Below are positions 1-8,171 of a stretch of DNA of 64,000 nucleotides, one piece after another. The position numbers and the translations under genes were made by a program. The notes under the pieces are model-generated. The model was not told where the DNA came from, did no database searches, and saw nothing but the letters and a program-made list of their open reading frames with translations. The stretch is from positions 327,425 through 391,424 of the forward strand of contig NZ_JAERPO010000002.1 of NCBI RefSeq assembly GCF_016734905.1. Direction: 5' to 3'. Positions within the stretch are counted from its first letter, which is position 1, and each line of letters starts with the position of its first letter. The DNA comes from Sphingopyxis jiangsuensis. Lineage in GTDB: Bacteria; Pseudomonadota; Alphaproteobacteria; Sphingomonadales; Sphingomonadaceae.

Positions 1-736
1 GAACCTTGGCACCGTCCGACAGCAAGAGTCGAAGCGCGCCCTTACCTGGCTTTTCGACCGCGACGACCGATTTGAGGCGCACCATATGCGATCGATGTAC
101 CCGCATGATCACACGCGGGTCGATTCTGCGTTCGAGATCGCTGATCTTCGCCCGATAGATGTGGGTCTTCGTTGACGTGTTCAGAAGCACATAGTCGCGG
201 GCGGCTTCGATCCAGTCGATGGTGTCGACATCGATCCGAATGGCGCCCTGCCGATAAGGAACCCAAACGCCGCTATCATAGGCATTGTCAGGTGGCGGCT
301 CCGATTTGACGGCGTCCTCGCGCAAGGCCGCGATCACGGTCGACAGTTCGACCGCATGGCTTTCCGCCCGGAGCAACGCGATGCGTCGCCGCGCTCGTTC
401 GATGGCAACTCGAAATCGATCGAAACTGACGGGTTTGAGCAGGTAATCTATCGCTTCGACGTGAAAGGCCTCGATTGCGAAACGGTTGAACGCAGTCACA
501 AAAATGATTTCGGGCCGCCAATCGTTCGCACCGAGTGACTCGGCAAGCTCTATTCCTGACAGGCCCGGCATCTGGATGTCGAGGACGACGACATCCGGGC
601 GGAGGGAGGCAATCAATCTGGCGGCCTCAAGCCCTTCGACAGCACTACCCACAAGTTCGATGTCCGGTGTTTCGGCGAGTGCAGCCTCCAGTCGCGCGAG
701 TGCGAGCGGTTCGTCATCGACAAGCATGACCCGCAT
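1..736 (-). CDS. LytTR-family response regulator (C-terminus beyond window)
   Basis: The reading frame stays open from an ATG at 736 to the left edge, giving 245 codons of a receiver plus LytTR DNA-binding protein, so the gene is cut by the window. The receiver (about residues 1-115) has the acidic pair in VDDEP (7-8), the phospho-acceptor D53 in VLDIQMPG, T81 and K101 in LLKPV, so it should be phosphorylatable. The second half (about 150-245) has the LytTR features RIDVDTIDWIEAARDYV and IMRVHRSHMV. A second in-frame ATG (727) starts at MLVDDEP. It is divergent from another LytTR gene at 912, which has lost the acceptor Asp. The cognate histidine kinase is not visible and may lie to the left. 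Family assignment is confident; the target genes are unknown. Confidence 0.88.
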   Translation of the reverse strand, partial: MRVMLVDDEPLALARLEAALAETPDIELVGSAVEGLEAARLIASLRPDVVVLDIQMPGLSGIELAESLGANDWRPEIIFVTAFNRFAIEAFHVEAIDYLLKPVSFDRFRVAIERARRRIALLRAESHAVELSTVIAALREDAVKSEPPPDNAYDSGVWVPYRQGAIRIDVDTIDWIEAARDYVLLNTSTKTHIYRAKISDLERRIDPRVIMRVHRSHMVRLKSVVAVEKPGKGALRLLLSDGAKV

Positions 737-911
737 CGCCGGCTGAACGCCGTGCTGCGAAAAACTGTTATAGAACAATGGTTGCGCCGGGATATTCATG
801 ATCTGCAAGTAACAGAAATCGCGCGGAGCGCCGATCCAGTTGGTCGCATCGGATCTCGTCTTCGTCGATTATCGGGACTGATACAGGCGCGCGGAGCGCA
901 GTACGCAATCT

Positions 912-1703
912 ATGACAACGACCGCATTTCGCTCAACGGCGAGCGACAGCACCGTAGGAACGGCCGAACAACAACTAAAAGTCCTTTTGGTCGACGACCC
1001 CGCCGGCCTCGACCAACTTTGCGCGATCGCGTCGCCCCTCCCCTACGCGCAAATCGTGGCAGCGGCATCGTCGAAAGCCGATGCCCGCGCCGCGATCGCG
1101 CTCGCAAACCCCGATCTGATCATCGTCAATGTGGAGCTGGGTGACGACAGCGGCTTTGATGTTGCGGCAGCCGCGGGAACCGCCGAAGTCGTATTCCTGG
1201 CATCGTCAGGCGAATTTGCGGCTGACGCATTCAAATTCAATGCGGTCGACTATCTTGTGAAACCGGTACGGTCGGAATCGCTGCTCCCCGTCATCCTGCG
1301 CGCGCGCGAACGAATGCTGGCCAAGCGAGCCCTGGAAGCCGCGCGGAGGCATCCCGCTATCCCGTCGACGATGCACGGCGAAGGATTCTGGGTCAAATAT
1401 CTAGGGCGCACCTTTTTTGTCCCGATCAGCTCGATAAGCTGGGTCGAAGCGCATGGAGAATATGTCCGGCTTCATGCGGACGGCCGGGCGCATTTGGCGC
1501 GATTAAGAATGAACGATCTGGAAGAACTATTGCAATCGCGTCAGCTGATACGGGTTCACAGGTCCGCCTTTGTGCGGCTCGACAGCGTGAAGGAAGTCAA
1601 GCGCGACGGAAATCGTATCGCTGCCGTCCGTTCGAGCTGCGGCCAATGGGTCGCTGTCGGTGCACGATATGAAAAGGCGGTTCGAAATTATCTGAGGGCG
1701 TAA
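912..1703 (+). CDS. LytTR DNA-binding protein with degenerate (pseudo-)receiver
   Basis: This 263-residue protein has a receiver-like domain (about 20-135) and a LytTR domain (about 160-262). The receiver keeps the acidic patch (VDD, 27-29) and K117 in DYLVKPV. The position of the phospho-acceptor Asp is Asn73 (PDLIIVNVELGD) and the usual Thr/Ser is Ala97, so phosphorylation is unlikely. The LytTR half keeps ISSISWVEAHGEYVRLH and LIRVHRSAFVRL, which argues for real DNA binding. The ATG at 912 has only a weak ribosome site and the first ~20 residues are low complexity, so the true start could be later. It is divergent from an intact LytTR regulator and convergent with a TonB receptor. It may act constitutively, or as a partner modulated by the other regulator. 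Confidence 0.85.
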   Translation: MTTTAFRSTASDSTVGTAEQQLKVLLVDDPAGLDQLCAIASPLPYAQIVAAASSKADARAAIALANPDLIIVNVELGDDSGFDVAAAAGTAEVVFLASSGEFAADAFKFNAVDYLVKPVRSESLLPVILRARERMLAKRALEAARRHPAIPSTMHGEGFWVKYLGRTFFVPISSISWVEAHGEYVRLHADGRAHLARLRMNDLEELLQSRQLIRVHRSAFVRLDSVKEVKRDGNRIAAVRSSCGQWVAVGARYEKAVRNYLRA

Positions 1704-1741
1704 AAAAGCAAAAGGGGAGCAGCGCGAACGCTACCCCCCTT
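1704..1741 (-). terminator. Rho-independent terminator of the TonB receptor gene
   Basis: Read on the minus strand, an AAGGGG...TAGC stem pairs with GCT-CCCCTT around a GTTCGCGCT loop and is followed by TTTTGCTTTTTT. It lies between two convergent genes and could serve both, but the T-run favours the minus-strand transcript. Confidence 0.6.
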
Positions 1742-1759
1742 CCCTTCGGATTCAGGCGA

Positions 1760-4700
1760 TCAGAAGTTCACTTTCGCACCCAACCGGAAGTATCGGCCGA
1801 CGATATTCGGACCTGCCCACGCCGGGTTGTAGCCATAGATGCCGTAAGCCGCGTTCGGATCGAACGGTGCCTTGGTATCGAACAGGTTCAGGACATTGGC
1901 ATACAGGGTGAAGTTCTTCGACACCTTCTGCGACGCCGTCAGATCGACGTTCCAGATCGCCTTCGACCGGCACATCACCGGCGTACCGTCCGGATAGGTC
2001 GCGGCACCGGCTGCAACCGCGCTTTCGCAATCACCCGGCGTGGCTCCGAAGTCCACCTGCGCGACATGGTAGCCGCTGGTGAAATAGGTCGTCGCCGAAA
2101 TCGTGGTGTCACCAAAGGCGATCGTGTTCTGCCAGCTTGCGCGCCACTTGGGCGAACCCGAACAGGATGTGGTGTTGCACGGGCTCAGCGTTCCCTCATA
2201 GCGCTCGGGCGGCTGAGCTTCGCCGGTGACCGGGTCGACAAGTGTCAGATGGTTCTTGTCGAGATACGATGCTTCGAACGACGTCGTGAACCGGACATCG
2301 TCGCTGACGTCGAACCGGCCATTGACGCCAAAATCGACGCCCTGGACAAGCTGCCTGTTGGCGTTGGCAAAGGAAGCCTGGATCGATCCGATATGTGGCA
2401 GGGCATTGGGATTGGCCTGATCGGGGATACCGGGCGTCACGACGAAGCCGGGAATGTTCACGACCCCGTTGTTCTTGTAATAAGCCGCGAGCACGGGACC
2501 GATATTGCTGACGCCGACAATCTGGTCGCGAATTTTGATCCGCCACAGGTCGATCGTGAAGCTGACGTTCGGAATCGGTTCGAAAATCGCCCCCAGCGTA
2601 TAATTCTGGGACCGCTCCGGCGAGAGTTCGGGGTTGCCGACGTTGGTCAGCCCGACCGAGAAGGGGCTGGATGCATACGCGTTGTTGCCATGCGCGGCGC
2701 AGAAGGCTGCATAGGTGGTGCAAAAGGTTCCGCCGCCCTGCGTCACGAACCCGGTCGTGGGCAATCCGAATGCTTCGTTGAAGCTCGGAATGCGGAAGCC
2801 CTTCGACCATGTGCCGCGAAGCGCGAGTTGCCGCACCGGCGTCACTTTCACGCCGACCTTTGGCGAGAAGTTCTTTTGCCCGGTGGAATAGCTGTCGTAC
2901 CGGCCGGACAGGTTGACTTCGAGCTCGTCCAAAATGGGCGCGCTCAGTTCTCCGAACGACGAGAAGACGTTGCGGCTGCCCGAGGTGCCGACCGCGTTGA
3001 TCACATAATAGCGATCATAGGGATGGGCATCATTCTGCGGGTTGGCGCTCGGCGCGTCGATCGATTCCTGGCGGTAGGCCACGCCGAGGGCCGCTTCCAG
3101 CGTTCCGCCGGGAAGTTCGGCCAGCGAACGGGTGACGTTTGCGGTTGCCTGCCACAGGTTGGAGTTCGACCGCGTGACATTGGTCGGCATGACATAGTCC
3201 CAGACCGACTGGGGCGTCGCATCGGGGTTGGCAAAGTTGAACGTGCCGCGAGCGACCACGTCCATGATACGCTGCGGGATGGCATAGCCGCGCTGCACCC
3301 TGGTGAGCTGCACATTCGACGCCGTGAAATCCGCCGAATAACGCCAGCTGTCGCCGAAGGAACCCGTCAGGCCGATTGCGCCGCGAAGCGACCGCGATGA
3401 GGTTTCATCGGTGGTCGGACGGTCGGGCATGAAGAATAGCTGAGCCGTCTGATCCGAACTCGCGTAGGGATTGTACGGGTTGAGGACGCCATTCGTGGCG
3501 TCGCAACCGGTACCGACGCCGTTGAGCGTTCCTTTGCCGGCAGCACATACGTAAACCGGCGCGATCACATTGTAGACCACGGCACCGCTGCGCGGTGCGG
3601 TCGGACGGTCGTGCCAGCGACGAGGTGCAGACGAGGAGAATGTCTGGGTCTTGTAGAAGTTGCCCTGCGCATAGAGTTGGTGATTGTCGCCAAGATTGGC
3701 TGTGAACCGCGCCGAGACGCCAAATCGTTCGATCTCGGGCTGCAGCATCGAATATTCGCCGACCGCATTATAGGTACAGACGCGGCCGTCGGCAGGCGCC
3801 GTGGCCGATCCGCCTTGCGCGGGATCGATTTGCGCGGCGGTGAGCTGTATGGTGTCCCAGCGTCCGCACCCTAAGGCCGGGTTCAGGAAAGCATAGCGAC
3901 CGCTGCCAATTGCACCGCCGGCATCGGTCACGGGGCGAACCATCGTAACACCGGGAACGGGCGCGAACCCGTTAAAATACCCGTCGGGGCTCACGCCATT
4001 GGGGTTGAGATTGTGCATGCAGGAGTTGGCGGCATTGCAAATACGGCTCCAGTCCGCCGTGTTGAACGGATAGCCGCGATCGCGTGCCCATAGGGCGTCC
4101 TGCTTCTGATATTCGCCGCTCACATAGAAGTTGAAGCCCTGATCGGCGAGGTCGCCATACCCGTAGGTCAGATCGGCCCGGCGTTCACCGGTGTCGCCAC
4201 GCTGTGAAATGCCGACCGAAGCGTTGGCAAACAGACCTTCGACCTGCTTCTTCGTGATGACGTTGATCACGCCGGCGACGGCGTCGGCCCCATAGGTCGA
4301 CGAGGCGCCATCGCGAAGAATTTCGATGCGTTCGATGATTGCGCTGGGGATCGTGTTGAGATCGACGAAATTGCGCTGGCCGTCGTCCGCGAGCGGATAG
4401 GGCGCCATGCGCAGGCCGTCAAAAATGCTCAGCGTCGACTGCACCGTCAAACCGCGCAACGACACGGCGTTCGCTCCGGACGCAAAATTGTGGCCTGCGT
4501 TCCAACCCTGCGAAATGGTTCCGGCATTGCCGGCGGAGACGCGCTGCAGCGCTTCGGCCGCAGTATTAAGGCCGCGCTCTTCGAGGGTGGCCGCCGACAG
4601 AACGGTGACTGGCGAAGGCGTTTCCACATTGGTGCGCCGGAAAAGCGAGCCAGTCACGACGATCTCTGCCTGAACGCCTTCCGTAGTTGCGGCGTCGTCA

Positions 4701-4810
4701 TCGGCCGAGGCGGTCGGCGCATTCTGGGCGCTGGCCGGCATTTGCGCCATCAGACCGAGCGCAGCCGATCCGCACAAAAGCTTGGCAAAAAGCTTCGTTC
4801 TATTCGTCAT
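1760..4810 (-). CDS. TonB-dependent outer membrane receptor
   Basis: This 1016-residue protein begins with a signal peptide (cleavage near ASAQNA, about residue 28), followed by a TonB-box/plug start (EIVVTGSLF) and plug motifs including ERIEILRDGASSTYGADAVAGVINVIT. A long beta-barrel ends in GAKVNF with the terminal Phe needed for outer-membrane assembly. The size and the many paired cysteines in extracellular-loop regions fit the large receptors sphingomonads use for peptides, glycans or other bulky nutrients. The substrate cannot be read from the sequence. It is convergent with the pseudo-receiver LytTR gene, and a terminator separates them. The two neighbouring LytTR regulators are the obvious candidates for its control, but that is inference. 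Confidence 0.93.
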   Translation of the reverse strand: MTNRTKLFAKLLCGSAALGLMAQMPASAQNAPTASADDDAATTEGVQAEIVVTGSLFRRTNVETPSPVTVLSAATLEERGLNTAAEALQRVSAGNAGTISQGWNAGHNFASGANAVSLRGLTVQSTLSIFDGLRMAPYPLADDGQRNFVDLNTIPSAIIERIEILRDGASSTYGADAVAGVINVITKKQVEGLFANASVGISQRGDTGERRADLTYGYGDLADQGFNFYVSGEYQKQDALWARDRGYPFNTADWSRICNAANSCMHNLNPNGVSPDGYFNGFAPVPGVTMVRPVTDAGGAIGSGRYAFLNPALGCGRWDTIQLTAAQIDPAQGGSATAPADGRVCTYNAVGEYSMLQPEIERFGVSARFTANLGDNHQLYAQGNFYKTQTFSSSAPRRWHDRPTAPRSGAVVYNVIAPVYVCAAGKGTLNGVGTGCDATNGVLNPYNPYASSDQTAQLFFMPDRPTTDETSSRSLRGAIGLTGSFGDSWRYSADFTASNVQLTRVQRGYAIPQRIMDVVARGTFNFANPDATPQSVWDYVMPTNVTRSNSNLWQATANVTRSLAELPGGTLEAALGVAYRQESIDAPSANPQNDAHPYDRYYVINAVGTSGSRNVFSSFGELSAPILDELEVNLSGRYDSYSTGQKNFSPKVGVKVTPVRQLALRGTWSKGFRIPSFNEAFGLPTTGFVTQGGGTFCTTYAAFCAAHGNNAYASSPFSVGLTNVGNPELSPERSQNYTLGAIFEPIPNVSFTIDLWRIKIRDQIVGVSNIGPVLAAYYKNNGVVNIPGFVVTPGIPDQANPNALPHIGSIQASFANANRQLVQGVDFGVNGRFDVSDDVRFTTSFEASYLDKNHLTLVDPVTGEAQPPERYEGTLSPCNTTSCSGSPKWRASWQNTIAFGDTTISATTYFTSGYHVAQVDFGATPGDCESAVAAGAATYPDGTPVMCRSKAIWNVDLTASQKVSKNFTLYANVLNLFDTKAPFDPNAAYGIYGYNPAWAGPNIVGRYFRLGAKVNF

Positions 4811-5106
4811 TGACTATCCCTTTTTTCATATTTCTGGTTGGCAACGCGCCGTCACGGGCACGACTCTCCCGCAGCAAAGGCCCGCACGGCCCGCGCAGCA
4901 TCGCGGTCGGCCTTCAGACGCGGTTTGCCGACGGCCTTCTGGGGAAAATCGGGTCGATCGAAGACAGAGAAGTCGCCAACTGTCCGATCTTTGCTTTAAA
5001 GCGGCGAAATCGGAGTTACGGCCGACGAATGCGGCGCGGCACAAATGGCTGGCCCATGCCCGCTCGAAGGCGACGTTCGCCCCAGGCCGATCGTCAGGGC
5101 AAGCGG
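4811..5106. other. Intergenic stretch, no gene seen
   Basis: These 296 bases separate the start of the TonB receptor gene from the end of the lipoate-ligase-like gene. Overlapping frames on both strands are arginine- and serine-rich translations without recognisable motifs. The half next to 4810 should hold the receptor's promoter, but I could not pick out a convincing -35/-10 pair. Confidence 0.5.
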
Positions 5107-5916
5107 CTAGTCCGGGCAGTGCCCGTCGATGTTGACAGCGATATGACAAGCGCCGGCGCCGCGCACTGCCTGGTCTGCCGCGCTAACACGCGCCCAATCA
5201 CCGGACCGCCGCGCATCTTGACCATTTGCGTGCCCGACCGACCGGGCCTCTGCCATCGCATCGCAGATGCTTGCGTGTGCGGATCGATTGTATGCCACAC
5301 CACACCCGATATCTCGTTCGAACCTCTCGACTGCCTCCAAATCGACCGTCACATCGCCTTCGATCCAGATCGATGCATGCGCAAGCATTGCGACCATGGA
5401 TCGGCGGCGACGGACGAGCGACGCAGTTCCGCCGATCTTGCGACCGGCGACAGTCAGGTTGAAGCGCCCGTCGCAATGGCTGAAGGGCACCCATCCCACG
5501 TCCGCATCGACACCCGCCGATCGCAGCACAGCGACAAGCCGACCGCAAAATCGCTCGAACGCCGTGGTCACATCGCGGCTGTCGTCGATCCACGCGTCGA
5601 ACGCGCTGACGTTGAGCATGCCCGGGCGATGGACGACCGTCGTTCCGCCGCTCGTTCGCACATGGACCGGCCAGCCGCGCGCCGCGCTCTCCGCGGCGGC
5701 GCGCGCAAAGGTGGGTAACGCCGCAAAGCGACGGGTTGTGACGAGGCATTTGGTGTTGGTCCACAGCCGCAGCCCGCGTGCGGCCGCATCGCCATTCAGC
5801 AAAGCCGCCAACCGCTCGGCATCCGCATCTATGGCTTCGCGGCCCCGCCCGGCTTCGATTGCCGCTCCGGACGAAAAACCTGCAGCAAGCGTTTCGACGG
5901 TAGGTATCGGGCGCAC
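5107..5916 (-). CDS. Lipoate-protein ligase A-like protein
   Basis: This 269-residue protein (GTG start at 5916, 3 bp after the upstream stop codon) matches the LplA/BPL catalytic fold. VRTSGGTTVVHRPGMLNVS (86-104) corresponds to the family's RRxSGGGxVxHDxGNLNxS signature, and VAGRKIGGTAS (156-166) contains K160, the lysine that contacts lipoyl-AMP. The HD of the signature is HR here and the third Gly is Thr, so it is a divergent member. LplA enzymes activate lipoate with ATP and attach it to a lysine of a lipoyl domain. Being the last gene after a free-standing lipoyl-domain gene, its target is probably that protein. It could instead be an octanoyl/lipoyl amidotransferase or transferase-like protein. 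The C-terminal ~50 residues show no accessory-domain motif. Confidence 0.72.
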   Translation of the reverse strand: MRPIPTVETLAAGFSSGAAIEAGRGREAIDADAERLAALLNGDAAARGLRLWTNTKCLVTTRRFAALPTFARAAAESAARGWPVHVRTSGGTTVVHRPGMLNVSAFDAWIDDSRDVTTAFERFCGRLVAVLRSAGVDADVGWVPFSHCDGRFNLTVAGRKIGGTASLVRRRRSMVAMLAHASIWIEGDVTVDLEAVERFERDIGCGVAYNRSAHASICDAMAEARSVGHANGQDARRSGDWARVSAADQAVRGAGACHIAVNIDGHCPD

Positions 5917-5919
5917 GCG

Positions 5920-6150
5920 TCAGCCGATGCGTGCGGCCACTTGCCCAGGGCGCACCGCTTCTTCGGCCGGAACCAAAATCGTCAAGCTACCTGCAGCCGG
6001 AGCGACAAGCTCAAAGCTCGATTTTTCCACCATGATCTCGGCAACAATGGCGCCCTGGGCAACGATATCGCCGTCCGAATAGAGCCAGGCCGAGATTGCG
6101 GCTTCGTCGCCATCGTTCCAGAGGCCGGTCGGAATGGTCACGTCAGTCAT
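5920..6150 (-). CDS. Free-standing lipoyl-domain (biotinyl/lipoyl carrier) protein
   Basis: This 76-residue protein is a single biotinyl/lipoyl attachment domain. It has a beta-hairpin fold pattern with the hairpin turn EIMVEKSSFEL carrying K43 as the likely modified lysine, and a closing GSLTILVPAEEAVRPGQ segment. In E2 subunits the motif is usually E-T-D-K-A; here it is M-V-E-K-S-S. There is no peripheral-subunit-binding domain and no acyltransferase domain, so it is not an E2 in the normal sense. Its start overlaps the E1-beta stop by 8 bp and the ligase-like gene follows at once, so the carrier, the dehydrogenase and the attaching enzyme are co-expressed. It probably carries the acyl or oxidising lipoyl group for the E1 pair. 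Confidence 0.85.
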   Translation of the reverse strand: MTDVTIPTGLWNDGDEAAISAWLYSDGDIVAQGAIVAEIMVEKSSFELVAPAAGSLTILVPAEEAVRPGQVAARIG

Positions 6151-7192
6151 TGGCGGAAGGCTCCATCATATGCTGTGCGGCCGCGACGATCTTGTCGGCG
6201 TTGGGCAGCACGAAATGCTCCATCACGGGGGTGAAGGGCACGGGGATGTCGGGAAAGGCGATCCGCTGCGGCGCCGAGCGCAGCGTGATGCCAGCCTCGC
6301 AGACGCTCGCGATGATTTCGGCGCCGACGCCATAGCTCAGATAATCGTCGTCGACGGCGAGCAGGCGCCCGGTCTTGCACACCGACGCGCGCACCGTTTC
6401 GCGGTCGAGCGGCGCGATGCTGACGAGATCGATGACTTCGGCGGAGACATCGTCGCCGGCGAGCTTTTCCGCGGCATCGAGCGCCTGGTGGACCGACAGG
6501 CCCAGCCCGACCAAGGTGAGGTCGCTCCCTTCGCGCACGATCTTTGCCTTGTCGAGCGGGACGACATAGTCGGTGCCGGGCACTTCGGTGATCGACCGCT
6601 GCACCGTGCCGAGCCAGCCCATCCCCTGCAGCGCCTTGTGATACATGAAAACGACCGGATTGGGGTCGCGGATCGCCGCGAGCATCAGGCCCTTGGCATC
6701 ATGCGCGTTCGACGGGATGACGACCCTGAGCCCCGGCAGGTGGCCGAAGGTCGCATAGAGCGTCTGGCTGTGCTGCCCGGCATCGCCATATCCGCCGCCG
6801 ACGCTCGTCATCAGCACCATTGGGCAGGTCACCTGCCCGCCCGAGAAATAGCATTGCTTCGCCGCGAGATTGTAGATGGCGTCCATGCAGACGCCGAAGA
6901 AGTCGACGAACATCAGCTCGACGATCGGGCGCATCCCGGCCGCGGCAAGCCCGGTCGCGGCACCGATGAAGGCGGTCTCCGAAATCGGCGTGTCGCGCAC
7001 GCGCTCGGGTCCGAACTTGTCGAGCAACCCGGTGGTCGTGCCGAACACGCCGCCCAGCTTGGCAATGTCTTCGCCCATCACGAGGACATTTGCATCGCGC
7101 TCCATCTCCTGGCCGATCGCTTCGGAAATCGCACGCGCGATGGTCAAGCGGCGCGCGGGAGCGGTGGTGGTCGGGGCGTCAGGCGAAGACAT
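6143..7192 (-). CDS. 2-oxo-acid/acetoin dehydrogenase E1 component, beta subunit
   Basis: This 349-residue protein is a transketolase-like pyrimidine-binding plus C-terminal domain protein of the PdhB/BkdB/AcoB family. Visible family segments are the N-terminal TIARAISEAIGQEMERD, MGEDIAKLGGVFGTTTGL, DTPISETAFIGAATGLA, the MDAIYNLAAK helix and ILSYGVGA-like LSYGVGAEIIASV near the end. With the alpha subunit it forms the thiamine-diphosphate enzyme that decarboxylates a 2-oxo acid, or cleaves acetoin, and transfers the acyl group to lipoamide. ATG 7192 is preferred over a TTG at 7198. It overlaps the E1-alpha stop by 14 bp and the lipoyl-carrier start by 8 bp, indicating translational coupling. 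The substrate is not determined; AcoB-like segments make acetoin or another ketone as plausible as a 2-oxo acid. Confidence 0.9.
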   Translation of the reverse strand: MSSPDAPTTTAPARRLTIARAISEAIGQEMERDANVLVMGEDIAKLGGVFGTTTGLLDKFGPERVRDTPISETAFIGAATGLAAAGMRPIVELMFVDFFGVCMDAIYNLAAKQCYFSGGQVTCPMVLMTSVGGGYGDAGQHSQTLYATFGHLPGLRVVIPSNAHDAKGLMLAAIRDPNPVVFMYHKALQGMGWLGTVQRSITEVPGTDYVVPLDKAKIVREGSDLTLVGLGLSVHQALDAAEKLAGDDVSAEVIDLVSIAPLDRETVRASVCKTGRLLAVDDDYLSYGVGAEIIASVCEAGITLRSAPQRIAFPDIPVPFTPVMEHFVLPNADKIVAAAQHMMEPSAND

Positions 7193-8171
7193 GGGCAAAA
7201 GCCTCCTCGGGCTGCGGATAGGCGGCGGCGCGCGCGGCGGCGAATGCCGCGTCGACCGCGGCGCGCGCTTCGCATTCGGCCTTGTCGAGCTCGGCGCCCT
7301 CGAAGCCCTCGGACAAGAGGCGGGCGCGATAGGCGGGGATCGGGTCTTCCGCCTTCAACCGATCGACCTCGCCTTCGGGGCGATAGCCCTCGGCATCACC
7401 CATGAAATGCCCTTCGAGTCGGCAGGTTTCGATCTCGATCAGCGACGGCCCCTCGCCGCGCCGCGCGCGCGCGATGGCTTCGCCCGCCACGCGGTGCACC
7501 GCATCGGCATCATTGCCCGGCACGAAATGGCCGGGCATCGCATAGGCGGCGGCGCGGTCCGAATTGCGTTCGACCGCGGTGCAATCGCGCTTCGCGACCG
7601 AAATGCCATAGCTATTGTCCTCGATGACGAAGATCGCCGGGACTTTCCACACCGATGCAAGGTTGAGCGCCTCGTGGAACGCCCCCTGATTGGCGGCGCC
7701 CTCGCCCAGAAAGGCGACGGCGACATGGTCCTCGCCGCGCAGCTTGCTCGCCAATGCCGCGCCGACGGCGGGGCCAAGGCCTTGCGCGATAATGCCCGAA
7801 CAGGCGAAATTCACCCGCGCGTCGAACAGGTGCATATGTCCGCCGCGCCCGCCCGACAGGCCCGAGGCCTTGCCGAATATCTCTGCCGCCATGGCGTCGA
7901 GGTCGACACCCTTGGCGATTGCGACATGGTGCGGGCGGTGCGTCGCGGTGACCGTGTCGCCGGGACGCAAATGCGCGCACACGCCGACCGCGCAGGGCTC
8001 CTGCCCGTCAGACAGGTGCATCTCGCCCGGCAGCGGCCCCTTCGCCATGTTGAACACCGGCGTTTTCCCTTCGAAATAGGCGGGCTTGATCAGCGCCTCG
8101 AAATGCCGGCTCTTGACCATCGTGGCGTACATCCACAGCCGGTCGCTGCGATTGCTCGGTGTACCGCTCAT
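7179..8171 (-). CDS. 2-oxo-acid/acetoin dehydrogenase E1 component, alpha subunit
   Basis: This 330-residue ThDP-binding E1-alpha is of the AcoA/PdhA type. Segments seen are EMHLSDGQEPCAVGV, THRPHHVAIAKGVD, GLSGGRGGHMHLFD, and the ThDP/Mg motif GEGAANQG...IEDN (156-186). The motif is normally GDG...ENN. The metal-ligand Asp is Glu157 here, while the ligand Asn186 is kept. I chose the ATG at 8171 because it forms an ATGA overlap with the upstream SDR stop; a start at 8183 would add four residues. The gene is followed by E1-beta with a 14-bp overlap. The Asp-to-Glu change may alter metal or cofactor binding but need not inactivate the enzyme. Confidence 0.9.
   Translation of the reverse strand: MSGTPSNRSDRLWMYATMVKSRHFEALIKPAYFEGKTPVFNMAKGPLPGEMHLSDGQEPCAVGVCAHLRPGDTVTATHRPHHVAIAKGVDLDAMAAEIFGKASGLSGGRGGHMHLFDARVNFACSGIIAQGLGPAVGAALASKLRGEDHVAVAFLGEGAANQGAFHEALNLASVWKVPAIFVIEDNSYGISVAKRDCTAVERNSDRAAAYAMPGHFVPGNDADAVHRVAGEAIARARRGEGPSLIEIETCRLEGHFMGDAEGYRPEGEVDRLKAEDPIPAYRARLLSEGFEGAELDKAECEARAAVDAAFAAARAAAYPQPEEAFAHVFA

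Noticed and set aside
752..1144. Plus-strand frame overlapping the LytTR start
   Set aside because: Arg-rich out-of-frame translation; the overlapping frame from 912 has clear receiver and LytTR domains.
2066..3400. 444-codon plus-strand frame
   Set aside because: Antisense to the TonB receptor at 1760-4810; no recognisable domain.
5920..6150. Lipoyl carrier as glycine-cleavage H protein
   Set aside because: Length (76 residues) and the lone lipoyl hairpin lack the GcvH N- and C-terminal parts, and the neighbours are E1 genes.
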